DNA from: Antilocapra americana
Taxonomy: Eukaryota; Chordata; Mammalia; Artiodactyla; Antilocapridae
Length of the DNA stretch: 64,000 nt
Assembly (NCBI GenBank): GCA_007570785.1
Contig: ML664666.1
Span: 1-64,000 of the forward strand
Direction of reading: 5' to 3'
Positions 62,601 to 63,487 of this stretch are shown here, piece by piece (the first letter of the stretch is position 1; every line of letters begins with the position of its first letter). Made by a program: the position numbers and the translations under genes. The notes beneath the pieces are model-generated. The model had not been told where the DNA came from and made no database searches. It was given only the letters and a program-made list of their open reading frames with translations.

Positions 62601-62713
62601 ACATTCTTTTGCCCACCCCCTGGGGGCATACATACACCATACGCTCTTTTGCCCCTTCCTTCAAAAGGGTACCAGTTATCTTAACAAAGTAGGTCGTTTG
62701 GATGATGCCATGT
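5430..62713 (-). CDS. CFAP47: Span of CFAP47-like MSP/ASH-domain ciliary gene, 19 internal exons (A-S)
   Basis: Nineteen minus-strand exons were read from the sequence: 62516-62713, 62154-62269, 56195-56333, 53806-54034, 53198-53358, 51286-51407, 48877-49112, 36262-36451, 35331-35544, 34359-34511, 33510-33696, 33313-33409, 26730-26946, 26197-26438, 19942-20072, 14873-14995, 13437-13568, 9629-9706 and 5430-5574. All have AG acceptors and GT donors, and all 18 junction phases fit, giving 1,036 stop-free codons. The product alternates short beta-strand segments with hydrophobic spacing, in repeats of the form 'P...L.FG...' followed by 'N.g...'. This is typical of MSP/ASH modules, which in this family bind axonemal partners. 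CFAP47 in mammals is a roughly 3,200-residue X-linked sperm-flagellum protein, so this would be about a third of it. HYDIN, CFAP65 and DLEC1 have similar modules and are the alternatives. The symbol rests on remembered family sequence, not a search. The true start and end lie outside the window. Confidence 0.75.
5886..6090 (+). mobile_element. Bov-tA-type SINE
   Basis: Starts 'gggcttcctaggaggctcag', has the second box 'caggtttgacccctgggttg' and ends 'tccgacatgatttagcaact'. Nearly full length. Confidence 0.87.
6170..6785 (+). mobile_element. L2-like LINE remnant
   Basis: Diverged pyrimidine-rich sequence with L2-like phrases ('ctgaccacatgactttttg', 'cctcatctagctctactctc', 'gaagacccttctctaacttg'). 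A 72-codon frame crossing it has no family pattern. Confidence 0.4.
6978..7150 (+). mobile_element. Bov-tA-type SINE
   Basis: 'tggtgctagtggtaaagaac' to 'gacacaactgaaacgactta', with the middle 'gggaagatcc...' section missing. This internal deletion shortens it by about 40 bp. Confidence 0.82.
7309..7452 (-). mobile_element. Bov-tA-type SINE fragment with adjoining (TC)n
   Basis: A (TC)n run at 7309-7332 abuts antisense SINE sequence 'cagtcatgtctgactctttg' to 'ggttgccatttccttctc'. Only the 3' half of the SINE is present. Confidence 0.8.
7453..8228. other. Intron R-S, no recognised feature
   Basis: No exon and no repeat I can name. Confidence 0.45.
8229..8575 (+). mobile_element. BovA/ART2-type SINE
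   Basis: 'gactttcctggtggcacagt' is followed by a body unlike Bov-tA: 'agcaactaagcccatgtgtc', 'gagaagccactgcgacaag', 'agcaactagagaaagcctgc' and 'aagacccagtgaaacc', then an A-rich tail. This is the longer ruminant SINE class. Confidence 0.8.
8812..9027 (-). mobile_element. Bov-tA-type SINE
   Basis: Antisense from 'gccactaagtcgtgtctgac' to 'actgagctacgagggaagtt'. Full length, followed by an A-run at 9050-9062. Confidence 0.87.
9028..9628. other. Intron R-S, AT-rich, possible old L1 DNA
   Basis: 'aatggattattaagcagcag' and 'aaacataacattcaattaaa' look like very diverged L1 3' sequence. No exon. Confidence 0.35.
9629..9706 (-). CDS. CFAP47: CFAP47-like exon R
   Basis: 78 nt, 26 codons (963-988), the shortest exon seen. 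It reads [20 protein letters not shown] and ends DVEIHP, two beta strands that close one module and begin the next. The acceptor is CTAAATAG and the donor CCG|GTAAGT. It would be hard to call alone, but it fits the phases of both neighbours and the family pattern. Confidence 0.85.
10150..10300 (-). mobile_element. MIR SINE remnant
   Basis: 'gtgaggaaaactgaggcttg' followed by 'aggtcacaaaaagttg' is the antisense MIR core. Diverged, with no clear ends. Confidence 0.5.
10301..11599. other. Intron Q-R, unassigned
   Basis: Contains overlapping open frames of about 100 codons on the plus strand (10774-11255), but their composition is pyrimidine-rich and they show no domain or start context. Possibly old L2 DNA. 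Confidence 0.35.
11600..12205 (+). mobile_element. L2 LINE 3' end
   Basis: Ends with the characteristic L2 tail: 'gattctacactctcagagaa' then 'gagcctaacacataatgtg' and 'tgctcaataaatacccaggg', followed by 'gaagaaatgaatc'. The upstream 'aaactctccatgcttaaaga' also fits. Confidence 0.6.
12206..13436. other. Intron Q-R, unassigned AT-rich DNA
   Basis: No exon, tRNA or recognisable repeat. A 61-codon frame at 12950-13135 has no supporting feature. Confidence 0.45.
13437..13568 (-). CDS. CFAP47: CFAP47-like exon Q
   Basis: 132 nt, 44 codons (919-962), in phase 0 at both ends. It reads [20 protein letters not shown], then [20 protein letters not shown], with the 'i.i.PsqGiiP.gg...l.i.c.P' pattern that completes the module begun in exon P. 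The acceptor is GATTATAG and the donor AAG|GTATGT. Confidence 0.9.
13569..14317. other. Intron P-Q, unassigned
   Basis: No feature recognised. Confidence 0.45.
14318..14392 (-). mobile_element. Bov-tA-type SINE head fragment
   Basis: 'cagggattgaacctaggtct' to 'gagccaccagggaagcctg' is the reverse complement of the tRNA-related head only. It ends in a CCA-rich run (14310-14322). Confidence 0.8.
14393..14872. other. Intron P-Q, purine-rich tract
   Basis: A strongly purine-rich stretch (about 14580-14690, GA and A blocks). No exon or named repeat. Confidence 0.45.
14873..14995 (-). CDS. CFAP47: CFAP47-like exon P
   Basis: 123 nt, 41 codons (878-918), in phase 0 at both ends. It reads [20 protein letters not shown], then [18 protein letters not shown], an MSP/ASH start with 'P.ilFsn.p.g....k.i.l.NvGqn.a.f'. 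The acceptor is ATTATTAG and the donor AAG|GTAATG. Confidence 0.9.
15285..17013 (+). mobile_element. BovB LINE fragment (reverse transcriptase and 3' end)
   Basis: 5'-truncated sense BovB. The frame at 15300-15587 matches the region before the RT. Frame 15751-16245 holds the RT core ([20 protein letters not shown], then [18 protein letters not shown] and [20 protein letters not shown]). The catalytic YADD box has become stop-ADD near 16244, and another stop interrupts the frame at 15586-15588. The 3' end closes with 'acacgactgaatcactgaac'. It is inactive. Confidence 0.92.
17070..17240 (+). mobile_element. MIR SINE remnant
   Basis: 'gagttgttacaaggattaaa' and 'ccattctaatgctccatttc' fit the 3' half of MIR in sense orientation. 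Diverged. Confidence 0.45.
17325..17537 (-). mobile_element. Bov-tA-type SINE
   Basis: Antisense from 'cactcagtcatgtccaactc' to 'gttctttaccactagcgcca'. Full length. The sequence just before it (about 17245-17324) resembles a bovine L1 3' end. Confidence 0.87.
17638..19310 (+). mobile_element. BovB LINE fragment split by a short L1
   Basis: Sense BovB carrying the RT. The open frame 18127-18990 (287 codons) keeps [20 protein letters not shown] and an intact YADD box at 18559-18570 (codons 145-148), then [13 protein letters not shown] and [13 protein letters not shown]. The part upstream (17638-17944) is out of frame and separated by the L1 insertion at 17945-18087. It lacks the endonuclease and 5' end, so it cannot be active. 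Confidence 0.92.
17945..18087 (+). mobile_element. 5'-truncated bovine-type L1 inserted in BovB
   Basis: 'gggggagggaggagggaggg' to 'gacaatgtatggcaaaaaca' is the L1 3' end. It is followed by an A-rich tail and an 18-A run. The host BovB resumes at 'gtaatgctcaaaattctcc'. AAAAGTAA occurs on both sides, a plausible target-site duplication. Confidence 0.75.
19657..19870 (+). mobile_element. Bov-tA-type SINE
   Basis: 'ggcttcttgggtagctcaaa' to 'gagcaactaacactttcact'. Full length, ending about 70 bp downstream of the exon O donor. Confidence 0.87.
19942..20072 (-). CDS. CFAP47: CFAP47-like exon O
   Basis: 131 nt, codons 834-877. It reads [19 protein letters not shown], then [20 protein letters not shown], the closing half of the module begun in exon N ('G.v.p.s...c.v.w.P......g.f.l.v..g..l.l...a'). 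The acceptor is GTCTGTAG and the donor CAT|GTAATG. A SINE lies about 70 bp downstream of the donor. Confidence 0.9.
20073..21194. other. Intron N-O, unassigned
   Basis: No exon. The part at 21005-21190 ('agtggattacagagatacaa', 'cagatgttccagggctgcc') resembles an old mammalian repeat that I cannot name. Confidence 0.4.
21195..21425 (+). mobile_element. MIR SINE
   Basis: 'aagagcacaaattctaaggt', 'actccctggttcaaatttca', 'tgcttactagctgagacttt' and 'cttaacctatgtaatacag' in order form a near-complete sense MIR. Confidence 0.75.
21426..22389. other. Intron N-O, unassigned
   Basis: Purine-rich unique-looking sequence. No exon or recognised repeat. Confidence 0.4.
22390..22890 (+). mobile_element. 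Old ERV-type LTR remnant
   Basis: 'cccaaaatgtgtctctttgg' and 'aagctgattatttttaagaa' at the left and 'cttttgcttttctcctgtta' then 'atctgtcaatttaattc' at the right have the order and polyadenylation-like ATTAAA (near 22852) of a mammalian LTR. No internal retroviral sequence is present. I cannot assign the family. Confidence 0.45.
22898..24075 (+). mobile_element. BovB LINE fragment with internal deletion
   Basis: Sense BovB RT and 3' end. Frames 22927-23139, 23154-23378 and 23375-23647 are consecutive pieces of one protein broken by a stop and frameshift. About 80 bp is missing near 23165 compared with the copy at 15285 (the '[15 protein letters not shown]' stretch). The catalytic box reads YAGN instead of YADD. 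Inactive. Confidence 0.92.
24311..24378 (+). repeat. Short tandem repeat, 'aagtactttaaaat' units
   Basis: About four imperfect copies of AAGTACTTTAAA(AT)n in a row. Confidence 0.75.
24567..24772 (-). mobile_element. Bov-tA-type SINE
   Basis: Antisense 'gctcagtcatgtctgattct' to 'gagccaccagggaagcctct'. Full length. Confidence 0.87.
25411..25615 (-). mobile_element. Bov-tA-type SINE
   Basis: Antisense 'gttaagttgctcagtgtcca' to 'gagctaccaacgaagcccct'. Full length, first of an adjacent pair in the same orientation. Confidence 0.87.
25663..25865 (-). mobile_element. Bov-tA-type SINE
   Basis: Antisense 'cgctcagtcatgtctgaatc' to 'ttctttatcattgtgccagt'. Second of the pair, about 50 bp after the first. 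Confidence 0.86.
25866..26196. other. Intron N-O next to exon N, unassigned
   Basis: Contains a GA-rich patch at 26007-26060. No repeat recognised. Confidence 0.45.
26197..26438 (-). CDS. CFAP47: CFAP47-like exon N
   Basis: 242 nt, codons 753-833, the longest exon seen. It ends the previous module ([20 protein letters not shown]) and opens the next ([20 protein letters not shown], then [18 protein letters not shown]), ending FSIRPAKG. The acceptor is GTGTTACAG and the donor AAAG|GTAATA. Confidence 0.9.
26730..26946 (-). CDS. CFAP47: CFAP47-like exon M
   Basis: 217 nt, codons 681-752. It reads [19 protein letters not shown], then [20 protein letters not shown] and [18 protein letters not shown]. 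This is an MSP/ASH module with the 'P.vLnFGdvcv.s....h...i.N' signature. The acceptor is TTTTTTCAG and the donor TGGAA|GTAGGA, weaker than its neighbours. It is 291 bp from exon N. Confidence 0.9.
26947..27432. other. Intron L-M, unassigned
   Basis: AT-rich. No exon recognised. Confidence 0.4.
27607..27832 (-). mobile_element. Bov-tA-type SINE inside L1M
   Basis: Antisense 'tcgctcagtcgtgtcctact' to 'gagccaccagggaagtcgcc'. Full length. Confidence 0.87.
28028..28124. mobile_element. Palindromic mariner-derived MITE
   Basis: 'gagttggccaaaacgtttgt' at the left and 'agaactttttggccaaccca' at the right are inverted repeats that cover almost the whole 97 bp. The flanks resume L1M sequence on both sides. 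The length and terminal repeats fit a ruminant mariner-type MITE. Confidence 0.7.
28270..28940 (+). mobile_element. BovB LINE 3' fragment
   Basis: Sense BovB from 'aaaacaaagatcatggcatc' through 'ggcagcagagaatgagatgg' to 'ggacatgatttagtgactga'. No RT core. Several frameshifts. Confidence 0.88.
29491..29990. other. Intron L-M, unassigned
   Basis: No exon. May continue old L1 DNA. Confidence 0.35.
30758..31532 (+). mobile_element. BovB LINE 3' fragment
   Basis: Sense BovB from 'caacctctagtatgccgatg' (the YADD region, here YADD) through 'ggcttgagactcaaccttca' to 'gtatgacaccgcttagtgac'. It is followed 80 bp later by an opposite-strand BovB end. Confidence 0.88.
31612..32537 (-). mobile_element. 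BovB LINE 3' fragment inserted in L1M
   Basis: Antisense BovB from 'cagttcagttcagtctctca' to 'gttcctttcccaatttggaa'. AGTTACCAT is present at 31603-31611 and again at 32538-32546, a perfect 9 bp target-site duplication, and the L1M resumes directly after it. 5'-truncated in the RT. Confidence 0.92.
32703..32900 (-). mobile_element. Bov-tA-type SINE inside L1M
   Basis: Antisense 'tgcttagtcactcagtcgta' to 'gagccaccagggaagcccat'. Lacks about 25 bp in the middle. Confidence 0.87.
33313..33409 (-). CDS. CFAP47: CFAP47-like exon L
   Basis: 97 nt, codons 649-680. It runs from a polar linker ([15 protein letters not shown]) into [14 protein letters not shown], which leads into the next MSP/ASH module. 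The acceptor is CTCACAG and the donor GTTG|GTAAGA. The end of an old L1M copy lies about 25 bp downstream of the donor. Confidence 0.86.
33510..33696 (-). CDS. CFAP47: CFAP47-like exon K
   Basis: 187 nt, codons 586-648. It is hydrophilic and probably disordered: [20 protein letters not shown], then basic [10 protein letters not shown] and KETKSLRRK. The acceptor is TTTCCCTAG and the donor AAAG|GTATGT. It is followed by a 100 bp intron, the shortest in the window. Confidence 0.86.
33697..34358. other. Intron J-K, unassigned
   Basis: No repeat I can name. An 84-codon plus-strand frame at 34089-34343 has no supporting feature. Confidence 0.4.
34359..34511 (-). CDS. CFAP47: CFAP47-like exon J
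   Basis: 153 nt, codons 535-585. It is rich in lysine and aromatic residues: [20 protein letters not shown], then [20 protein letters not shown]. It looks like a charged linker, possibly helical, rather than an Ig-like module. The acceptor is ATATTGTAG and the donor CACAG|GTAAAG. An adjoining intron carries the small tandem duplication at 34574-34631. Confidence 0.87.
34574..34631 (+). repeat. Two-copy tandem duplication, ~28 bp unit
   Basis: 'agtatttttattgagtgcc' followed by '(tc)ttataccaa' occurs twice in a row. The copies differ by two bases (extra TC). Confidence 0.85.
35331..35544 (-). CDS. CFAP47: CFAP47-like exon I
   Basis: 214 nt, codons 464-534. It reads [20 protein letters not shown], then a helix-like stretch ([17 protein letters not shown]) and [20 protein letters not shown]. 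It is less beta-rich than its neighbours and probably forms a helical linker between beta modules. The acceptor is TCTCTAAAAG and the donor TTTCAG|GTAATG. Confidence 0.88.
35545..36261. other. Intron H-I, unassigned
   Basis: AT-rich. Nothing recognised. Confidence 0.45.
36262..36451 (-). CDS. CFAP47: CFAP47-like exon H
   Basis: 190 nt, codons 401-463. It begins [19 protein letters not shown] followed by LEIIGTV, the typical 'v.f.P...G.f.....i.i.g' closing half of the module begun in exon G. It ends [12 protein letters not shown]. The acceptor is CTGTTTTCAG and the donor CCTG|GTATGC. Phase 0 at the start matches exon G even though a 12 kb intron separates them. Confidence 0.9.
36498..36572 (+). 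mobile_element. Bov-tA-type SINE head fragment
   Basis: 'gggcttcccttgtgactcag' to 'gggtttgatccctgggtaat'. Only the tRNA-like head is present. Confidence 0.8.
36603..36745 (-). mobile_element. BovA-type SINE fragment
   Basis: A T-run at 36611-36626 is followed by 'gatcttagttccacaaccag' and 'gaaccaccagggcagtttct', the antisense head of the longer BovA SINE. Confidence 0.65.
37287..37627 (+). pseudogene. Mariner (Hsmar1-like) transposase C-terminal remnant with right terminal repeat
   Basis: Reads LNELGYKV, a stop, then [39 protein letters not shown] and [14 protein letters not shown]. This is the end of a mariner transposase: the '..YSpD..P.dYhfF' motif contains the third catalytic aspartate (here SLD), followed by the usual C-terminal helices. 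The downstream 'ggtctgaaaccacggttact' and 'tttgtaccaacataata' matches a mariner terminal inverted repeat of the Hsmar1 type. The N-terminal DNA-binding region and first two catalytic residues are absent, and the stop and a frameshift after TRWQ-like end show it is dead. The primate SETMAR gene fuses a relative of this transposase, but no SET domain is present here. Confidence 0.75.
37640..40150 (+). mobile_element. L1M LINE (ORF2 end and 3' region), split by a SINE
   Basis: 'cttatgggatgcagcaaaag' and 'agcaaatttatagcagaaag' are typical L1 ORF2 DNA. The 93-codon frame 38678-38959 ([15 protein letters not shown]) and 'gaacatggatgaactcaaag' with 'ttcactgcagcattattggc' follow L1 order. It is interrupted by the SINE at 39966-40110 and resumes 'gtgaaatttattcctatttg' to 'acctcaataaagccgagg'. 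Confidence 0.7.
39966..40110 (-). mobile_element. Bov-tA-type SINE fragment inside L1M
   Basis: Antisense 'gctaagccacttcagttgtc' to 'ccaggggatcttcccaaccc'. Lacks the tRNA-like head. Confidence 0.84.
40320..40835 (+). mobile_element. L1M 3' end
   Basis: 'gaatgtttatagcagcattc', 'gccatcaactgatgaatgga', 'gattatgctaaatcaaataa', 'ggttaccaggggctgagg' and a final 'gcttcaataaagttgg'. Same 3' end class as 32547-33290. Confidence 0.68.
40836..41504. other. Intron G-H, unassigned
   Basis: No exon or repeat recognised. Confidence 0.45.
41505..41520 (+). mobile_element. 5' piece of a Bov-tA SINE split by the full-length BovB
   Basis: 'gacttcccaggtggc' is the first 15-16 bp of a Bov-tA SINE. The rest continues at 45846 as 'caggtggcactagtggtaaa'. 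The repeated CAGGTGGC (41513-41520 and 45846-45853) is the target-site duplication of the BovB. Confidence 0.8.
43361..43636 (-). mobile_element. SINE (Bov-tA2-like dimer) inserted in BovB
   Basis: Begins (CTG)n-like 'gctgctgctgctgctgttgc' then two Bov-tA 3' units in a row, each from 'cagtcatgtcc' to 'gccat..ccttctcc'. CAGATCATGAA lies at 43350-43360 and again at 43637-43647, an exact 11 bp target-site duplication within the BovB. Confidence 0.92.
44485..44700 (+). mobile_element. Bov-tA-type SINE inserted in BovB
   Basis: 'gatcttccctggtggctgag' to 'tgagcaacttcactttcaca'. Full length. BovB sequence resumes with 'tgctagtaaagtaatgctca'. Confidence 0.88.
45846..46065 (+). mobile_element. 3' piece of the Bov-tA SINE split by BovB
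   Basis: 'caggtggcactagtggtaaa' to 'cacgactgaagtgacttaca', then (CA)n and 'aaatttaaaaata'. Together with 41505-41520 it is one SINE. Its own flanks, AAATTAAAA before 41505 and AAATTTAAAA after the tail, look like its original target-site duplication. Confidence 0.86.
46066..46929. other. Intron G-H, unassigned
   Basis: No exon or named repeat. Confidence 0.45.
46930..47090 (+). mobile_element. hAT-type MITE
   Basis: 'actcagcaaactttgtctgt', 'ggctttatgaaccatacaac' and 'gaaagcagctatagacaata' match the element at 4600-4985, here without an insertion. Confidence 0.55.
47091..47590. other. Intron G-H, unassigned
   Basis: No feature recognised. Confidence 0.45.
47597..47638 (+). repeat. (AAAT)n microsatellite
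   Basis: About ten AAAT units directly before the GC-rich retrocopy. Confidence 0.95.
47640..48616 (+). pseudogene. FAM89BP: Processed pseudogene resembling FAM89B
   Basis: A GC-rich block stands out from its AT-rich surroundings and ends in a 15-A run at 48602-48616, the mark of a retrocopied mRNA on the plus strand. The frame near 47935-48060 reads [34 protein letters not shown] and [11 protein letters not shown], with a stop at 48139 after 'tttccacaccagcctct'. These fit the C-terminal half of FAM89B (LRAP25), a leucine-repeat adaptor with '..LCQDL..SLHS..EPPDASL..' and a similar stop context. The N-terminal part (about 47690-47930) is frameshifted, and an internal segment between the HLCQDL and EPPDASL boxes is shortened, so it cannot encode the normal protein. 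About 460 bp of 3' UTR-like sequence follows. It lies in intron G-H of the CFAP47-like gene on the opposite strand. The parent is named from memory and FAM89A is less likely. Confidence 0.6.
48877..49112 (-). CDS. CFAP47: CFAP47-like exon G
   Basis: 236 nt, codons 322-400. It reads [17 protein letters not shown], then [19 protein letters not shown] and a '[15 protein letters not shown]' strand, ending [16 protein letters not shown]. This is the first half of an MSP/ASH module and one of the clearest in the window. The acceptor is TTTTACAG and the donor CAG|GTAAGA. It is followed by the 12.4 kb intron that holds the FAM89B-like pseudogene and the large BovB. Confidence 0.9.
49205..49890 (+). 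mobile_element. Old L1M 3' untranslated region
   Basis: 'gaataaaacaggtgatgtcc', 'ttgctctcatggattttaca' and, further right, 'tggacatgttaagtttgaga' with 'gaaatccaagtggaaatgtc' are conserved phrases of an old mammalian L1 3' UTR. A related piece is at 58430-58770. Confidence 0.5.
49891..51285. other. Intron F-G, unassigned
   Basis: No exon recognised. May contain further old L1M or L2 DNA. Confidence 0.4.
51286..51407 (-). CDS. CFAP47: CFAP47-like exon F
   Basis: 122 nt, codons 281-321. It is hydrophilic ([20 protein letters not shown], then [19 protein letters not shown]), consistent with an edge strand and loop linking two beta modules. The acceptor is TTTTTTCACAG and the donor AAAA|GTAAGTG. 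The only in-frame reading joins exon E (phase 2) and exon G (phase 1). Confidence 0.85.
51408..52594. other. Intron E-F, unassigned
   Basis: No exon or named repeat. Confidence 0.4.
52595..53015 (+). pseudogene. Possible processed retrocopy of unrecognised parent, split by a SINE
   Basis: The flanks of the SINE (52600-52740 and 52872-53000) have more G+C than the surrounding intron. Read together they give a plausible open frame on the plus strand ([20 protein letters not shown] before the SINE; the second part is open in two frames), followed by AAATAAAG at 53007. I do not recognise the protein, and no target-site duplication for the whole unit was found. Could equally be unusual unique sequence. 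Confidence 0.25.
52740..52866 (+). mobile_element. Bov-tA-type SINE 3' half
   Basis: 'gagaaggaaatggcaaccca' to 'gacacgactgaagtgactta', then (CAG)n. Flanks GCCGCTGCGTGA and GCCACTGTGTGA look like a 12 bp target-site duplication with two changes. Confidence 0.87.
53198..53358 (-). CDS. CFAP47: CFAP47-like exon E
   Basis: 161 nt, codons 228-280. It starts [14 protein letters not shown], with central [19 protein letters not shown] and then LITFCFSPK, the second half of the module begun in exon D ('v.P..G.l.p.q.i.i.f.f.P'). The acceptor is TATTACAG and the donor CCAAA|GTAAGC. The intron to exon D is 447 bp, with no recognised repeat. Confidence 0.88.
53359..53805. other. Intron D-E, unassigned
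   Basis: AT-rich. Nothing recognised. Confidence 0.45.
53806..54034 (-). CDS. CFAP47: CFAP47-like exon D
   Basis: 229 nt, codons 151-227. It begins [20 protein letters not shown] and contains [19 protein letters not shown], then [20 protein letters not shown]. The 'i.FG.v.fGts....f.l.NnsP..i.W' pattern marks the start of another MSP/ASH module. The acceptor is TATCTTGTAG and the donor TTG|GTAAGT. The frame joins cleanly to exons C and E. Confidence 0.9.
54300..56075 (+). mobile_element. L2 LINE remnant (long), with inserted DNA-transposon-like piece
   Basis: From about 55100 the order 'cattatttctcttctgcctt', 'aaaaccttcctgagattcta', 'ctgcccccatcaccaatatc', 'gcatttgtttccttcaatta'-like sequence and the final 'gtagatactcaatgaatgaa' follow an L2 3' end. 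54300-55100 is less certain. A segment at 55405-55625 ('gaactgtggccttcagtgag' to 'atcctgctaatgaaccgag') looks like an inserted hAT-type element. Confidence 0.45.
55837..55853 (+). repeat. (CA)n microsatellite
   Basis: Uninterrupted CA dinucleotide run within the L2 remnant. Confidence 0.85.
56195..56333 (-). CDS. CFAP47: CFAP47-like exon C
   Basis: 139 nt, codons 105-150. It completes the module begun in exon B: after [10 protein letters not shown] comes [17 protein letters not shown] and then [12 protein letters not shown], the usual 'f.P..g.v.p.....v.v.f.P' second half of an ASH fold. The acceptor is CTCCTTAG and the donor AA|GTGAGT. The 5.8 kb intron before it holds MIR, L1M and SINE copies. 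Confidence 0.87.
56550..56700 (-). mobile_element. MIR SINE remnant
   Basis: 'cctccattttataaataagg' followed by 'aaatagaaaggtcaagta' is the antisense MIR core. Confidence 0.5.
57066..57155 (-). mobile_element. Bov-tA-type SINE fragment
   Basis: Antisense 'ttagtccaactctttgcaac' to 'ctccaggcaagaatattg'. Only about 90 bp. Confidence 0.8.
57156..58429. other. Intron B-C, unassigned
   Basis: AT-rich. No exon or named repeat. Confidence 0.4.
58430..58770 (+). mobile_element. Old L1M 3' untranslated region
   Basis: 'agtttagttttagacgtgtt' and 'aagtctgaaaaacctgaaat' parallel the phrases at 49830-49890. Diverged. Confidence 0.45.
58800..59010 (-). mobile_element. MIR SINE
   Basis: 'ttattgaacatgtaataaat', 'gtgtgttaagcattttatta', 'gtttgcccagggcctcccag' and 'ccaaaatttggactctggaa' follow the antisense order of MIR. 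Confidence 0.6.
59011..59863. other. Intron B-C, unassigned
   Basis: A 125-codon minus-strand frame (58922-59299) overlaps the MIR and has no family pattern. No feature recognised otherwise. Confidence 0.4.
59864..60072 (+). mobile_element. Bov-tA-type SINE
   Basis: 'gggcttcactggtggttcaa' to 'actgagcaactaacactttt'. Full length. Confidence 0.87.
60073..61479. other. Intron B-C, unassigned
   Basis: AT-rich, with a (CA)n patch at 61310-61325. No exon recognised. Confidence 0.4.
61480..61690 (-). mobile_element. MIR SINE remnant
   Basis: 'aaacaaggaatctgaagttc' then 'cccagatcacacagcttgga' and 'ccctgattctatttctgg' follow the antisense MIR order. Confidence 0.55.
61918..62090 (+). mobile_element. 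BovB LINE 3' tail
   Basis: 'ggcaggaggagaaggggaca' to 'gagtcagacattactgaatg'. About 170 bp, sense to the plus strand. It ends about 60 bp from the exon B donor. Confidence 0.86.
62154..62269 (-). CDS. CFAP47: CFAP47-like exon B
   Basis: 116 nt, codons 66-104. The acceptor is CTTCTAG and the donor CCAG|GTAAAT. It opens an MSP/ASH module: [19 protein letters not shown] followed by [13 protein letters not shown], the classic 'L.P..NFG.v..g....k.i.i.N.g' start of this fold. It is separated from exon A by only 246 bp. A BovB 3' end lies about 60 bp downstream of its donor. Confidence 0.88.
62516..62713 (-). CDS. CFAP47: CFAP47-like exon A (most upstream exon in window)
   Basis: 198 nt covering codons 1-65 of the visible product, with one leading nt from an exon off the right edge and two trailing nt. 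A long pyrimidine tract (CTTCTTTTATTTCATCAG) precedes the start and the donor is a strong AAG|GTGAGT. It encodes alternating strands with motifs [11 protein letters not shown] and [11 protein letters not shown] and ends ...RYMGNLS. This looks like the end of one beta-sandwich module and a linker to the next. A shorter exon beginning at 62591 is possible from an internal AG, but the frame stays open to 62713 and the upstream acceptor is far better. Confidence 0.8.
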
Positions 62714-62878
62714 CTGATGAAATAAAAGAAGGTGGGATACTATAAAATATCACTTGGAGGCTAAGAAAAGGTCTAAGAACAAAAGGATACAATTGATTTT
62801 TCATGTGCGTATCTGTAGCACATGTTTTCATAAGCATTTACAAAATCCATTCTAATCTTACATATGTGTCTCATAAAG

Positions 62879-62917
62879 ATATATATATATACACACACAC
62901 ACACACATACATATATG
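62879..62917 (+). repeat. (TA)n(CA)n microsatellite
   Basis: TATATATATATA followed by an uninterrupted ACACAC run and then ATATAT. Confidence 0.92.
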
Positions 62918-62924
62918 TTTTTAA

Positions 62925-63115
62925 TCTGGATACTAATTTAGTTTATAAGGCATCATTAAGAATATTATCCTATTTGATATTAACAAATTTTCTGAAAGAT
63001 AAGAAGATACTATGGCTCCTATGTTACAGATGAAAAACAAAAGACTTAAAAAGCCTAAATTATTTATCCAAGGAATTATCTAGGTATAACATTGAGGAAC
63101 TTAACCTTAAATCCA
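62925..63115 (-). mobile_element. MIR-like remnant
   Basis: 'cctatgttacagatgaaaaa' and 'ttatttatccaaggaattat' are weakly antisense MIR. Confidence 0.4.
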
Positions 63116-63291
63116 TTTTGTTAGATTTCACGTACATTACCTTAGAAACCTAACAATGATGACAACAACATCAATAATAAATGTAGTAATAACAAATCTT
63201 TACTGAATCTTTAGGTTATATGCCAGACACATGAATTAATTCACTCCACTTAGGATACAACCTCCAAAATATAAATACATACATACATGAA

Positions 63292-63487
63292 AGTGAAGTC
63301 ACTCAGTCGTGTCTGACTCTTTGCAACCCCAAGGACTGTAGCCTACCAGGCTTCTCCATCCATGGGATTTTCCAGGCAAGAATATTGGAATGTGTTGCCA
63401 TTTCCTTCTCCAGGAGACCTTCCCGACCCAGGGATTGAACCCAGGTCTCTGGCATTGTAGGCAGACGCTTTACCGTCTGAGCCACCT
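63292..63487 (-). mobile_element. Bov-tA-type SINE
   Basis: Antisense 'agtcactcagtcgtgtctga' to 'accgtctgagccacctcata'. Full length. Confidence 0.87.

Noticed and set aside
5430..62713. HYDIN as the identity of the gene
   Set aside because: The module type fits, but the exon sequences agree better with what I remember of CFAP47. This is kept as the main alternative, not excluded.
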